Positions 1-8,191 of a stretch of DNA of 64,000 nt are shown here, piece after piece; the stretch's first letter is position 1, and each line of letters starts with the position of its first letter. Origin of the DNA: Chloroflexota bacterium (GTDB lineage: Bacteria; Chloroflexota; Anaerolineae; Anaerolineales; UBA4823); the NCBI GenBank assembly GCA_029782365.1, contig JAKOUW010000202.1:186001-250000 (forward strand), in the 5' to 3' direction. The translations under genes and the position numbers were made by a program. The notes beneath the pieces were generated by a model that did not search any database, was not told the origin of the DNA, and saw only the letters and a list, made by a program, of their open reading frames with translations.

Positions 1-687
1 CAAACCATGAACATGGCCCAGGATCCGGAAGACCCGCGCTCCAACGCGGGGGGCACCATCCTGGAAGCGGTCACCAAAGACCAGTTGAACACTGGCCTGA
101 CCGGGCAAATCCGCTACCGGGTAGCCGAAAGCAACCTTTACGCTTATTTGTTCGGCGCCAAGCGGCCAATTTCACATGTTATGGGCTACTTCGTGTCGGT
201 GCTGCGCGAGCGCATCGCCAGTTTTGAAGCGCCCCAGGCCGCCGGCAGCGATGACACAAGCGCTGTGATTGGCGTGTCGATCAATGACCTGCGCAAGAAT
301 CTGCGCGATCTGAACGAACACATGGAGCGCGAATGCGCTTCATCCGCCGCCCGCTACGGCATGATCCTGGACGCCTCGCTGATCACCGGCATCGATCCGC
401 CGGCGGAGGTCGAATCCGCGCTGGCCGCGATCAACACCGCCCATAACCAGGTGTCTTCGGATATCAGCCTGGCCCAGGCTTCGGCCGACCAGAAAATTGT
501 CCAATCCAGGCGGGCTGTGGAGATCGAGACACTCAATGCACAGGCTGAGGTGGAGCCGTTGGTTGCCCTGGCAGACCAACTGCGCTCGTTGCGTGACAGC
601 GGGCCAAGCGCTCTGCAGTCGTACCTGCGCAACGTACGCCTGAAACTCTACTCGAGCGCTCACAGTATCATCCGGGAGGTGGAGTGA
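1..687 (+). CDS. SPFH/Band-7-like protein, 5' end possibly outside window
   Basis: The frame is open from the left edge, and the first Met codon (7) lacks a visible ribosome binding site, so the true start may lie upstream. The visible 226 residues begin in what looks like the middle of an SPFH (stomatin/prohibitin/flotillin/HflK-C) domain: 'GQIRYRVAESNLYAYLF' followed by a helical stretch. An Ala/Glu/Gln-rich, probably coiled-coil segment follows (about residues 135-200), as is usual after SPFH domains. No membrane segment is visible in this part. The stop codon overlaps the start of the next SPFH gene (TGATG), so the two are probably translationally coupled and form a paired membrane-scaffold or protease-regulator complex like HflK/HflC. 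Family assignment rests on similarity by eye. Confidence 0.6.
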   Translation, partial: QTMNMAQDPEDPRSNAGGTILEAVTKDQLNTGLTGQIRYRVAESNLYAYLFGAKRPISHVMGYFVSVLRERIASFEAPQAAGSDDTSAVIGVSINDLRKNLRDLNEHMERECASSAARYGMILDASLITGIDPPAEVESALAAINTAHNQVSSDISLAQASADQKIVQSRRAVEIETLNAQAEVEPLVALADQLRSLRDSGPSALQSYLRNVRLKLYSSAHSIIREVE

Positions 688-1589
688 TGGACAGTTTTGT
701 TCAATTCTTCATCGGCGCAGCGGTCACCTTTTTTGGCATGTGGTTTGTCATGCCAATTTTCCTGTTCTTCTTGCGCCAGATTGGCTTTTATACCATTGTG
801 GACGAAGGGACGTGCCAGGTATTTGTCTTGTTCGGTAAAGTCATCGGCATTATCCCTGAAGCCGGCCTGCACATCTTGCCAGCTCGCCTGGGGCTGAGCG
901 CCTTTTTGGTGAACTGGCTGGGCAGCCGCAAGGTGCTCGATATGCGGCTCGACCAGCAGTACCTGCGCAGCAACCCGGTCAACTCAGAAGAAGGCGCTCC
1001 GATGGGCGTGGGCATCTGGTACGAAATGTACATCAGCGACCCGGTGGCCTACTTGTTCCGCAACGTTGACCCGCGCGGCTCGCTGGCGGCTAACGTCAGC
1101 AACGCCGTGGTGCGCACGCTCAGCAACCTGCCGCTGGACAAAATGCTGGTCAACCGCCACAGCATGAGCCGCATGGTGCGCGAGGAAGTCTCACCCCGCT
1201 CGCATGAGTGGGGTTACAAACTCGGCTCGGTGTATATCCGCAAGGTGCATTTCCGCGATACCGGCATGATTAAGCAGATCGAGGCCAAGGTGGTCAACCG
1301 CCTGCGCCAGGTGACCTCAGCTATCAAGCAGGACGGCGCTAACCAGGTTAACATCATCACCAGCACGGCTGAACGCCAGGCCGCCATCGAATTCGCCAAG
1401 GCTGCCGCTATCCGGCCAAAGATTGTCGGCGAGGCGATGCAGAAGATCTCGGCCGACGGCGAGGTCGCTTCGGCCATGTTTGAAATCCTGGAAACGCAGA
1501 AAATCCTGGAAGGCAAAAGCCAACTGACTCTTGTACCCAACGAAGGCACCCTGCTCAGCCAGCTCTTAGCCGCCCAAAAACACACCTAA
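687..1589 (+). CDS. SPFH/Band-7 domain membrane protein
   Basis: This protein of about 300 residues has an N-terminal hydrophobic segment (about residues 5-30), then an SPFH-like region ('VDEGTCQVFVLFGKVIGIIPEAGLH' type start, 'WYEMYISDPVAYLF', 'VVRTLSNLPLDKML') and a C-terminal helical tail. Family members are membrane-anchored and form large rings that scaffold membranes or regulate proteases such as FtsH. I place the start at ATG 687 rather than the in-frame GTG at 684, because GGAGGT at 675-680 is correctly spaced and the ATG overlaps the upstream stop. The gene is coupled to the SPFH-like gene before it. A strong hairpin follows at 1601-1634. The exact substrate or partner cannot be seen. 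Confidence 0.7.
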   Translation: MDSFVQFFIGAAVTFFGMWFVMPIFLFFLRQIGFYTIVDEGTCQVFVLFGKVIGIIPEAGLHILPARLGLSAFLVNWLGSRKVLDMRLDQQYLRSNPVNSEEGAPMGVGIWYEMYISDPVAYLFRNVDPRGSLAANVSNAVVRTLSNLPLDKMLVNRHSMSRMVREEVSPRSHEWGYKLGSVYIRKVHFRDTGMIKQIEAKVVNRLRQVTSAIKQDGANQVNIITSTAERQAAIEFAKAAAIRPKIVGEAMQKISADGEVASAMFEILETQKILEGKSQLTLVPNEGTLLSQLLAAQKHT

Positions 1590-1600
1590 ATAAAGCCAGC

Positions 1601-1634
1601 GGGTCGCCCGGTACAGCACAATGCCGGGCGACCC
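1601..1634. terminator. Bidirectional hairpin between convergent genes
   Basis: A perfect 11-bp stem (GGGTCGCCCGG at 1601-1611 with CCGGGCGACCC at 1624-1634) and a 12-nt loop sit between the convergent SPFH gene and the redoxin lipoprotein gene. The T-run is weak (TTCATT), but position and symmetry fit a shared intrinsic terminator. Confidence 0.7.
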
Positions 1635-1638
1635 TTCA

Positions 1639-2184
1639 TTATTCATTCAATAGAGCCTGGATAGCCGCTTCTGTTTCATCGTAATCCCCTTCGCCAATGT
1701 GCACATAGCGGATATTTCCTTGCTTGTCGATCAAGTAAATGGTCGGCCAATACTGCGATTTATACGCCAGCCAGGTATCACCGTTGTTGTCCTGGGCAAC
1801 CGGGTACGGCACATCCAGGTCGGCAATTGCCCGCTTCAGGTTGGCTAGATCGGCTTCGTAGTTAAATTCGGGGTAATGGTTCCCGATCACCACCAGCCCC
1901 TGGCTGGCATACTGCTCGTACCACTTGCGCAGTGAGGGGATGACATGCTGGCAGTTGATGCAGTCGAACGTCCACATGTCTAACAGCACCACCTTGCCGC
2001 GCAAATCGGCCAGGCGCAGCGCGGCGGGCGTGTTCAGCCAGACCTGGTTGGTTAGTTCTGGGGCCTTACCCAGGCTTGGGTACCTCCCTGCATCCGCGAC
2101 AGACCCCAATGCAGGCGCCTGGCTGCAGGCAACCATCACCAGGCTGATCAGCACGCATCCAATACCAGATACCAATAAACGCAT
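1639..2184 (-). CDS. TlpA/redoxin-family lipoprotein with CINC active site
   Basis: This 181-residue exported thiol-disulfide protein has an N-terminal signal ending in a slightly degenerate lipobox (MVA-C20). A thioredoxin fold follows with the redox motif C75-I-N-C78 in the context 'WTFDCINCQH', and the cis-Pro region 'YWPTIYLID'. Family members reduce or oxidise extracytoplasmic thiols, for example in cytochrome c maturation or peroxide defence. The FDCINC context resembles the thioredoxin domain found in DipZ/CcdA fusion proteins. I chose ATG 2184 because GGAGGTG precedes it closely; the upstream in-frame ATG at 2199 has no such site. It is the last gene of an operon behind a response regulator and histidine kinase, so it may be part of the output or sensing of that system. 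Confidence 0.8.
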   Translation of the reverse strand: MRLLVSGIGCVLISLVMVACSQAPALGSVADAGRYPSLGKAPELTNQVWLNTPAALRLADLRGKVVLLDMWTFDCINCQHVIPSLRKWYEQYASQGLVVIGNHYPEFNYEADLANLKRAIADLDVPYPVAQDNNGDTWLAYKSQYWPTIYLIDKQGNIRYVHIGEGDYDETEAAIQALLNE

Positions 2185-2208
2185 TTTCACCTCCAGCATG
2201 AGATGACT

Positions 2209-3453
2209 TCATTTCGGCAAAATACAGGTAAAGACCGTTCCAATTCCCGGCTCACTCTGCACGCTGATCGTCCCGCCGTGCGCCTCAACGATGCCGCGGG
2301 CGATCGCCAGGCCCAACCCGGCGCCGCCGCTGAACCGGCTGCGGGCTTTGTCGCCTCTGTAAAAGCGTTCAAATATGTGCGGCAGGTCTTGCGGAGCAAT
2401 GCCTTCACCGCTGTCGCTGACCGTGATAATTACGCCACCCAGGGCAAGCGCGGCATGGATGCTCACCTTGCCGCCAGCCGGGGTATGTCGCAGCGCGTTG
2501 CCCGTCAGATTATTAAGCACCCGGCCCATGCGCTGTACATCCATGCGCACAGGGTCGATGCCCGCCTCGGCGGAGCCTTCAAGGGTCACCGACTGGCGGC
2601 CGGCCAAGCCCGAGAAGCTCTCAAGGGTGTCTGAAATCAGATCCGAGAGGGAAGCCGGCTCCAGGTGTAACGGAATCCCGCCGGCGTCGAGTTGAGATAC
2701 CTGGAACAGGTCTTCCACCAGTTCTGACAGATGGTCCACCTCTTTACGCGCCTGCAGCAAATACTGTTGGGCGGTCTGCGGGTCTTCGACAATGCCATCT
2801 GCCAGCGCTTCCACCAGCAGGCGAATGCTGGAAAGAGGTGTGCGCAGATCATGCCCGGCCCAGGCTACCAGATCGCGGCGCAAGGCGTCGAGCTGTTTCT
2901 GCTGTTGATCAACCACCTCCAAGCGCCCCGCCATCTGGTTGAAAGCCTGCGCCAGCGCGGCGATTTCATCTCGCCCGCTGTCGGCGACCCGCGCAGCCAG
3001 GTGGCCCCCGGCGATGGCGCGGGCCGCCTTCTCCAGGCGAGCGACTCGCTCTGCCAGGGCGTTGGCGAAAAAACCACCCAACATCACCGCAATGCCGCCT
3101 GCAAACAGCAACAGGATCGTCGCCAACAGCAAATCATGCTCGCTGGCGAACATCAGACGGGCCGTCAGCCAGACATTCAAGAAAGTCAATCCACTCGCCA
3201 ACAGGTAGGTGCCGACCAACGACCAGCGCAGCGAGGCGGCGCGTTCCAACCAGCCCAGGCGATAGGCCCCGTAGCCAGCGGCAGCCGAGATGAGCGCGGT
3301 GAAGGAGAGGAACTGAGCCATGTGCTCCAGGTCGCTCATCGGTGGGCGCATGAGGCCGTAAAACACCGCCAGCGTGATCAGCAGCACCAGCACAATGCCG
3401 CTGGATAGCAGGAACGTTCGCGAAATCGGCTTGCGGTCCGGCTCAGGGTTCAA
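2209..3453 (-). CDS. Membrane sensor histidine kinase
   Basis: This 414-residue protein has about four hydrophobic segments (residues 14-34, 46-66, 78-100, 107-130). A HAMP-like linker (about 131-185), a HisKA domain with phospho-accepting H201 in 'AGHDLRTPLSS', and a HATPase_c domain follow. The ATPase shows the N box 'NNLTGNALRHTP', G1 'DSGEGIAP' and G2 'GAGLGLAIA'. It autophosphorylates and passes phosphate to its cognate regulator. The start appears to be TTG at 3453, overlapping the last 11 bases of the response regulator; no better Met precedes the first membrane segment. The periplasmic loops are short, so the stimulus is probably sensed in the membrane. The ligand is unknown. Confidence 0.88.
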   Translation of the reverse strand: MNPEPDRKPISRTFLLSSGIVLVLLITLAVFYGLMRPPMSDLEHMAQFLSFTALISAAAGYGAYRLGWLERAASLRWSLVGTYLLASGLTFLNVWLTARLMFASEHDLLLATILLLFAGGIAVMLGGFFANALAERVARLEKAARAIAGGHLAARVADSGRDEIAALAQAFNQMAGRLEVVDQQQKQLDALRRDLVAWAGHDLRTPLSSIRLLVEALADGIVEDPQTAQQYLLQARKEVDHLSELVEDLFQVSQLDAGGIPLHLEPASLSDLISDTLESFSGLAGRQSVTLEGSAEAGIDPVRMDVQRMGRVLNNLTGNALRHTPAGGKVSIHAALALGGVIITVSDSGEGIAPQDLPHIFERFYRGDKARSRFSGGAGLGLAIARGIVEAHGGTISVQSEPGIGTVFTCILPK

Positions 3454-4126
3454 ACTTGTACCCCACTCCCCAAACTGTGCATAGACGCAGTGGGTTGCCA
3501 GGATCTGGCTCGATTTTTTCGCGCAGGCGGCGGATATGCACCGTCACCGTGCCTGGATCGATATAGTCAGAGAGTCCCCAAACGCTTTCTAAGAGTTGGT
3601 TGCGGCTGAATACCTGACGTGGATGGCAGGCCAGGTAATAAAGCATGTCAAATTCTCTGGCCGTCAGAACGATCTCATGCCCAGCCAGGGTGACCAGACG
3701 CGCCTGAGGGGCAATTACCAAATCACCAAACACCAGTGTGCCGCCTGCTGTTCCGTCCAGAGAACCACGCGCCCGCCGCAGCACTGCTCGCACCCGGCTG
3801 ACCAGTTCCTGCGGGCTAAACGGTTTGACGACGTAATCATCGGCGCCTATTTCCAGCCCGGCGATGCGGTCGTGCTCCTCACGCCGCGACGTGAGCAGGA
3901 TGATCGGCACATCACCGCGGCTTCGCAGGTGGCGCGTCAGGCTGAAGCCATCCATCCCAGGCAGCATGATGTCAATAATTGCCAGGTCAGGCGGCTGGCG
4001 GGTGATGGCTTCGAGCGCCTCGAGGCCATCGGCATAAGTGGTCACCGTGTAACCACTACGTCTGAGGTACAAACGCACGACTTCACTGATATTCGGCTCG
4101 TCTTCCACAACGGTAATGTGCGACAT
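3443..4126 (-). CDS. OmpR-family response regulator
   Basis: This 227-residue regulator has an N-terminal receiver domain with acidic pair E8/D9, phospho-acceptor D52 in 'AIIDIMLPG' and the conserved Lys in 'VVKPFSP'. The C-terminal OmpR/PhoB winged helix shows 'LTAREFDMLYYLACHPRQVFSR' and 'VTVHIRRLREKI'. I place the start at ATG 4126 (MSHITVVEDE), where the receiver domain begins; an in-frame codon further upstream would add an unrelated leader. It is the first gene of a three-gene operon with the histidine kinase and the CxxC lipoprotein, and is divergent from clpB across about 150 bp. Confidence 0.9.
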   Translation of the reverse strand: MSHITVVEDEPNISEVVRLYLRRSGYTVTTYADGLEALEAITRQPPDLAIIDIMLPGMDGFSLTRHLRSRGDVPIILLTSRREEHDRIAGLEIGADDYVVKPFSPQELVSRVRAVLRRARGSLDGTAGGTLVFGDLVIAPQARLVTLAGHEIVLTAREFDMLYYLACHPRQVFSRNQLLESVWGLSDYIDPGTVTVHIRRLREKIEPDPGNPLRLCTVWGVGYKFEP

Positions 4127-4199
4127 AAATTGATTATAAGCGCAAAAAATTACACAATTCTTAACCTGCTCTGAGCTTTTATATACCTCCAACATTCTG

Positions 4200-4231
4200 T
4201 TGACATAAATCTAACGCTCTCTGGATAGAAT
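4200..4231 (+). promoter_or_regulatory. Possible clpB promoter
   Basis: TTGACA at 4200-4205 and TAGAAT at 4226-4231 precede clpB. The spacer is 20 bp, longer than ideal, so the pairing is tentative. No CIRCE-type inverted repeat (HrcA site) is visible. Confidence 0.35.
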
Positions 4232-4280
4232 GCAAGCGGGTTTATCCCAATTCTCTTCTATTTGCAGGTTGGAGAAGCTT

Positions 4281-6872
4281 ATGAAACTCGATAAATTTAC
4301 CCAAAAATCGCAGGAAGCGATCTTCCAGGCTCAGGAACTGGCGCAAGAGCTTGAACACCAGGCGATCGAACCGTCCCATTTACTGGCGGCGCTGCTTGGA
4401 CAGGAAGAAGGCGTTGTGCCGGCGCTGGTCACGAAGGTAGCTGGCGGGGCCCAGGCCCTGCTCAGTGAAGTGCAAAACGAGCTGGACAGCCGCCCAAAAG
4501 TGCGCGGCGGCAACGTTGAAATTGGCCTGGCGCAGTCCACTATCGATGTGCTTGGTGCCGCCGAGCGCTTTGCCAAAGGTATGCAGGATGATTATGTCTC
4601 CACGGAACATCTGCTGCTTGGCCTGACGGAATCGATCGAAAGCCGCCGCCTGGCTGCTTTCGGCCTGACAAAGGATTCTATCTTGCTGGCGCTTAAATCG
4701 GTGCGCGGCTCTCAGCGCGTCACCACGCCCGATCCTGAGGCAACATACCAGGCTCTGGAAAAATATGGCCGCGACCTGACTGCTGCAGCGCGCAAAAATC
4801 AACTCGACCCGGTGATCGGGCGAGATGAAGAGATCCGGCGCGTCGTTCAAATTTTGTCCCGCCGCAGCAAGAACAACCCGGCGCTGATCGGCGAGCCCGG
4901 TGTGGGCAAAACAGCTATTGTCGAAGGGCTGGCGCAGCGCATTGTCAACGGGGATGTGCCAGAAGGTTTGAAGAAGAAACGCCTGGTGCAGCTCGATATG
5001 GGCGCCCTGGTGGCAGGCGCCAAGTACCGCGGAGAGTTTGAAGAGCGTTTGAAAGCGGTGCTCAAAGAGATCACCGAATCAAGCGGCGAAATCATCCTGT
5101 TCATTGATGAAATGCACACGGTGGTCGGCGCCGGTAAAGCCGAAGGCGCCATGGACGCGGGCAATATGCTCAAACCCATGCTGGCGCGCGGCGAACTGCA
5201 CATGATCGGCGCCACCACATTGGACGAATATCACAAGCACATTGAAAAAGACCCGGCGCTGGAACGGCGTTTCCAGCCTGTGATCATTGGCGAGCCCAGC
5301 GTTGCCGATACAATCTCAATCTTGCGCGGATTAAAGGAACGATATGAAGTGCATCACGGGGTGCGCATCACCGATGCTGCCGTGATCGCTGCCGCCAGCC
5401 TGAGTTATCGCTATATCGCTGACCGTCACCTGCCGGATAAAGCGATTGACTTAATTGATGAGGCCGCCGCCCACCTGCGCACAGAGATCGATTCTAAGCC
5501 GCAGTCGTTAGATGAGGTGGACCGCCAGGTGATCCAGCTTGAAATCGAGCGCCAGGCGCTGCGCAAAGAGAAAGACAAAGCATCAAGGGAGCGCCTGGAT
5601 AAACTGGAGCAGGAACTGGCTGGCCTGAAGGAAAAATCCCAGGCGTTGACCGCCCGCTGGCAAAACGAAAAACAGGTGATCAGCAGCCTGCGGTCTCTTA
5701 AAGAGCGGTTGGAACAAGCCCGCCAGGAAATGGAGCGCGCCGAGCGCGCCGCAAATTATGAACAGGCCGCCCGCCTGCGCTACGGCGACCTGCGCCAGAT
5801 CGAAGATCAAATGCGCTCGGCGGAAGCGCGCTTGAAGGCCATCCAGGCACAGGGTGCGCTGTTGAAAGAAGAGGTGGATGCCGAAGAGGTGGCCGCCATT
5901 GTCGCCCGCTGGACGGGCATTCCCGTGACACGCCTGCTGGAAGGCGAAACCGCCAAGCTGCTGCACATGGAGCAGGGGTTGAGCGAACGGGTGGTGGGGC
6001 AGGATGAAGCCCTGCGGGTGGTGGCCAATGCCGTGCGACGAGCGCGCGCTGGTCTGCAAGATCCTAACCGCCCGATCGGCTCGTTCATATTTCTCGGCCC
6101 AACCGGTGTGGGCAAGACAGAGCTGGCGCGCGCCCTGGCCGAATTTTTATTCGACGACGAGCGCGCTATGATCCGCATCGATATGAGCGAATACCAGGAA
6201 AAACACACCGTCAGCCGCCTGATCGGCGCGCCCCCCGGCTATGTCGGTTATGACGAAGGCGGCCAGCTCACCGAGGCAGTGCGCCGGCGCCCGTACTGCG
6301 TGGTGCTGTTCGATGAAATCGAGAAAGCGCATCCTGAGGTCTTCAACGTTTTGCTCCAGCTCCTGGATGACGGCCGGCTGACCGATGGGCAGGGGCGCAC
6401 GGTGGATTTCCGCAACAGCGTGGTAATCATGACCTCAAACCTGGGCAGCCAATTGTGGGAAGGCGGCCGCCAGGCGGAACGAGAGGATATCGCGCGCCTT
6501 CTGCAGGGCTATTTCCGTCCGGAGTTCCTTAACCGCATCGATGAGATCGTCACTTTCCATTCATTGGGCCGTGAGCACCTGATGAAAATCGTGGATATCC
6601 AACTGCGCCGAGCCGCCCACCTGCTGGCTGAAAAAGGGTACGATCTGGAAGTCAGCGAAGCGGCGCGCGAATTCCTGGCCGAAATGGGCTTTGACCCAGC
6701 CTTCGGCGCCCGCCCACTCAAGCGCGCCATTCAGCGCGAACTGCAGGATCCATTGGCGCTGAAGATGCTGGCCGGCGAATTCAAAGACGGCGACACAATC
6801 CGGGTTGAGCGCAGTTCAGATGAAGGATTGGTCTTCAGCAGCGCGCCGAACCTGGAGAACCAACCCGCATAA
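4281..6872 (+). CDS. clpB: ClpB disaggregase, AAA+ chaperone
   Basis: This 863-residue cytosolic ATP-driven disaggregase works with DnaK to rescue aggregated proteins. It has an N-terminal Clp repeat domain, a first AAA+ module (Walker A 'GEPGVGKTA', Walker B 'ILFIDEMH'), a long coiled-coil middle domain (roughly residues 390-530, rich in Glu/Lys/Gln), and a second AAA+ module (Walker A 'GPTGVGKTE', Walker B '[13 protein letters not shown]'). A C-terminal ClpB D2 small domain follows. The length matches ClpB and the middle domain separates it from ClpA/ClpC. I chose ATG 4281 ([11 protein letters not shown], the typical family start), preceded by GGAGAAG. The gene is monocistronic, followed by a strong terminator. 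Confidence 0.97.
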   Translation: MKLDKFTQKSQEAIFQAQELAQELEHQAIEPSHLLAALLGQEEGVVPALVTKVAGGAQALLSEVQNELDSRPKVRGGNVEIGLAQSTIDVLGAAERFAKGMQDDYVSTEHLLLGLTESIESRRLAAFGLTKDSILLALKSVRGSQRVTTPDPEATYQALEKYGRDLTAAARKNQLDPVIGRDEEIRRVVQILSRRSKNNPALIGEPGVGKTAIVEGLAQRIVNGDVPEGLKKKRLVQLDMGALVAGAKYRGEFEERLKAVLKEITESSGEIILFIDEMHTVVGAGKAEGAMDAGNMLKPMLARGELHMIGATTLDEYHKHIEKDPALERRFQPVIIGEPSVADTISILRGLKERYEVHHGVRITDAAVIAAASLSYRYIADRHLPDKAIDLIDEAAAHLRTEIDSKPQSLDEVDRQVIQLEIERQALRKEKDKASRERLDKLEQELAGLKEKSQALTARWQNEKQVISSLRSLKERLEQARQEMERAERAANYEQAARLRYGDLRQIEDQMRSAEARLKAIQAQGALLKEEVDAEEVAAIVARWTGIPVTRLLEGETAKLLHMEQGLSERVVGQDEALRVVANAVRRARAGLQDPNRPIGSFIFLGPTGVGKTELARALAEFLFDDERAMIRIDMSEYQEKHTVSRLIGAPPGYVGYDEGGQLTEAVRRRPYCVVLFDEIEKAHPEVFNVLLQLLDDGRLTDGQGRTVDFRNSVVIMTSNLGSQLWEGGRQAEREDIARLLQGYFRPEFLNRIDEIVTFHSLGREHLMKIVDIQLRRAAHLLAEKGYDLEVSEAAREFLAEMGFDPAFGARPLKRAIQRELQDPLALKMLAGEFKDGDTIRVERSSDEGLVFSSAPNLENQPA

Positions 6873-6903
6873 AAGGATGGGCGGTTTGCCGCCCATCCTT
6901 TTT
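6871..6903. terminator. Bidirectional intrinsic terminator after clpB
   Basis: A perfect hairpin (AAAGGATGGGCGG / CCGCCCATCCTTT, TTTG loop) is flanked by A-runs on the left and T-runs on the right, so it can serve both clpB and the convergent FeS-protein gene. It overlaps the clpB stop codon and the stop of the opposing gene. Confidence 0.88.
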
Positions 6904-7870
6904 AGTTGTTCCTGGCCTGGTTCATCAAGGTAAAGATTTCAAGCGGCTCGCCTCTAGCTGGTGCCGGCACCAGTTTGATTGCCCCTTCAGGGCATTGGCC
7001 AGCGCACACACCGCAACCCATGCAGATATCCATATTGACCCGGCTGTACAGGTCGATGCTCAACGCCTCAAACTGGCAGTGTTCCTGGCAGGTGCCGCAT
7101 GCCTGGCAAAGTGCTTCGTCCACCTGGGCGACATACCCCGACGAGGTCAGCATGGGAGTGTTGTTGCGCTGCGCCTGCATGGCCCCGCAGCAGCAAGCGC
7201 AGCAGTTGCAGATGGCATAGAAACGGCCCAACATGGCATCCTTGAAAAAAGCATGATGCACATGGCCACGCTTGTCTTCAGCCTCCAAGATCTGTGCTGC
7301 TTCTGCCTGGGTAATCCAGCGCGCCCGATCAGTTTGGTGTTCGATGATATAACTCGCAAAAGGCTCGCCTATGATCAGACAGACATCCAGGGGCAGACAG
7401 GGGTGCGCACGCGCCGCCCGGCACGGGCATTCCAGGGCAACGATATGGTCAGGGTTCTTCAAGATAATATCGCGTGCCAGGGCGTATGGAATGATTTTTT
7501 CCAGGTTCTCGATTCGCACATCTTCCCGCACGCTGACCAACTGGCGGGCAGCCGGCAGCGGCACTACCTTGCCGTGGTATGTATCTGCGAAATTCAGGTG
7601 ACCGTCCGGTCCAACCGGCAAGTGACGGTCTGGCGTCGGCGCTTGTAGCAGCCGGTCTGTCGGCGTTGAAGCGGATGTGCCGATCAGCTTGCTGACTAAA
7701 CTGGCCAATTGGGCGCCCCATCGCCTGGCCAGAGGGTGCTCTCCGGTGCCGATGCTGATGTACAGGTACGGAAAGCGGATATACAGCCAACCGTGCAGGA
7801 ATTCTTTCCAGCCAAAATTCTTGGAGCGGCGGGCTTCTTGTAAAAAGGCAAAGAAGGATGGCTTAATCAT
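6902..7870 (-). CDS. 4Fe-4S dicluster ferredoxin-like protein
   Basis: This 322-residue soluble protein has a C-terminal 2x[4Fe-4S] ferredoxin domain (CQACGTCQEHC and CMGCGVCAGQCP, about residues 255-300). Two further Cys clusters lie upstream, 'ECPCRAARAHPC' around residue 146 and 'CNCCACCCG' around residue 220. The latter could hold extra metal or FeS centres. Such proteins act in anaerobic electron transfer or as regulatory/maturation factors. No partner oxidoreductase lies beside it, and it is transcribed alone, convergent with clpB. The specific electron donor or acceptor cannot be inferred. The start ATG 7870 has only a weak Shine-Dalgarno sequence. Confidence 0.75.
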   Translation of the reverse strand: MIKPSFFAFLQEARRSKNFGWKEFLHGWLYIRFPYLYISIGTGEHPLARRWGAQLASLVSKLIGTSASTPTDRLLQAPTPDRHLPVGPDGHLNFADTYHGKVVPLPAARQLVSVREDVRIENLEKIIPYALARDIILKNPDHIVALECPCRAARAHPCLPLDVCLIIGEPFASYIIEHQTDRARWITQAEAAQILEAEDKRGHVHHAFFKDAMLGRFYAICNCCACCCGAMQAQRNNTPMLTSSGYVAQVDEALCQACGTCQEHCQFEALSIDLYSRVNMDICMGCGVCAGQCPEGAIKLVPAPARGEPLEIFTLMNQARNN

Positions 7871-7964
7871 ATGAAAATTATGGCTGCTTCAGCAGGTCGG
7901 AGCAAGTGTCAAGTTACACTGATGTTTGTCACATCCTGAATCATTCTCTTGCGCAGATAGTTGG

Positions 7965-7994
7965 TTGACTTTGCCCTAAATTTGTTGCTACAAT
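7965..7994 (+). promoter_or_regulatory. Sigma-A-type promoter for the C25 protease gene
   Basis: TTGACT (7965-7970), an 18-bp spacer and TACAAT (7989-7994). The start of transcription would be near 8001, giving a leader of about 190 nt. Confidence 0.6.
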
Positions 7995-8000
7995 GAAATT

Positions 8001-8191
8001 AACAAATGCTGCATTTCCCGGTTACTTCCGCAGCATTTTGCAGGCTGCAGCCCGCTTTTCGGGTCATAACGTCTGCTCTGTCAAGCTGCCCGAGCCCCGT
8101 CATTCGAATCCAATCCCGATCGCGGGCATCTGTGTACCGTTCTTTCATTCGAACCGGTGGCTTTTCACCTAGATCGAAAGAGGAGGCTCTT
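8001..8191 (+). other. Long structured 5' leader of the protease gene
   Basis: This gene-free stretch begins at the predicted transcription start. Its first element is a 9-bp perfect stem (8004-8012 with 8030-8038, 17-nt loop). The octamer CATTCGAA occurs twice (8101-8108 and 8146-8153). The leader ends in a strong Shine-Dalgarno sequence (AGGAGG) before ATG 8192. I do not recognise a known riboswitch class. Confidence 0.35.

Noticed and set aside
4127-4280. CIRCE element or HAIR repeat for heat-shock control of clpB
   Set aside because: I looked for TTAGCACTC-N9-GAGTGCTAA and for similar inverted repeats and saw none.
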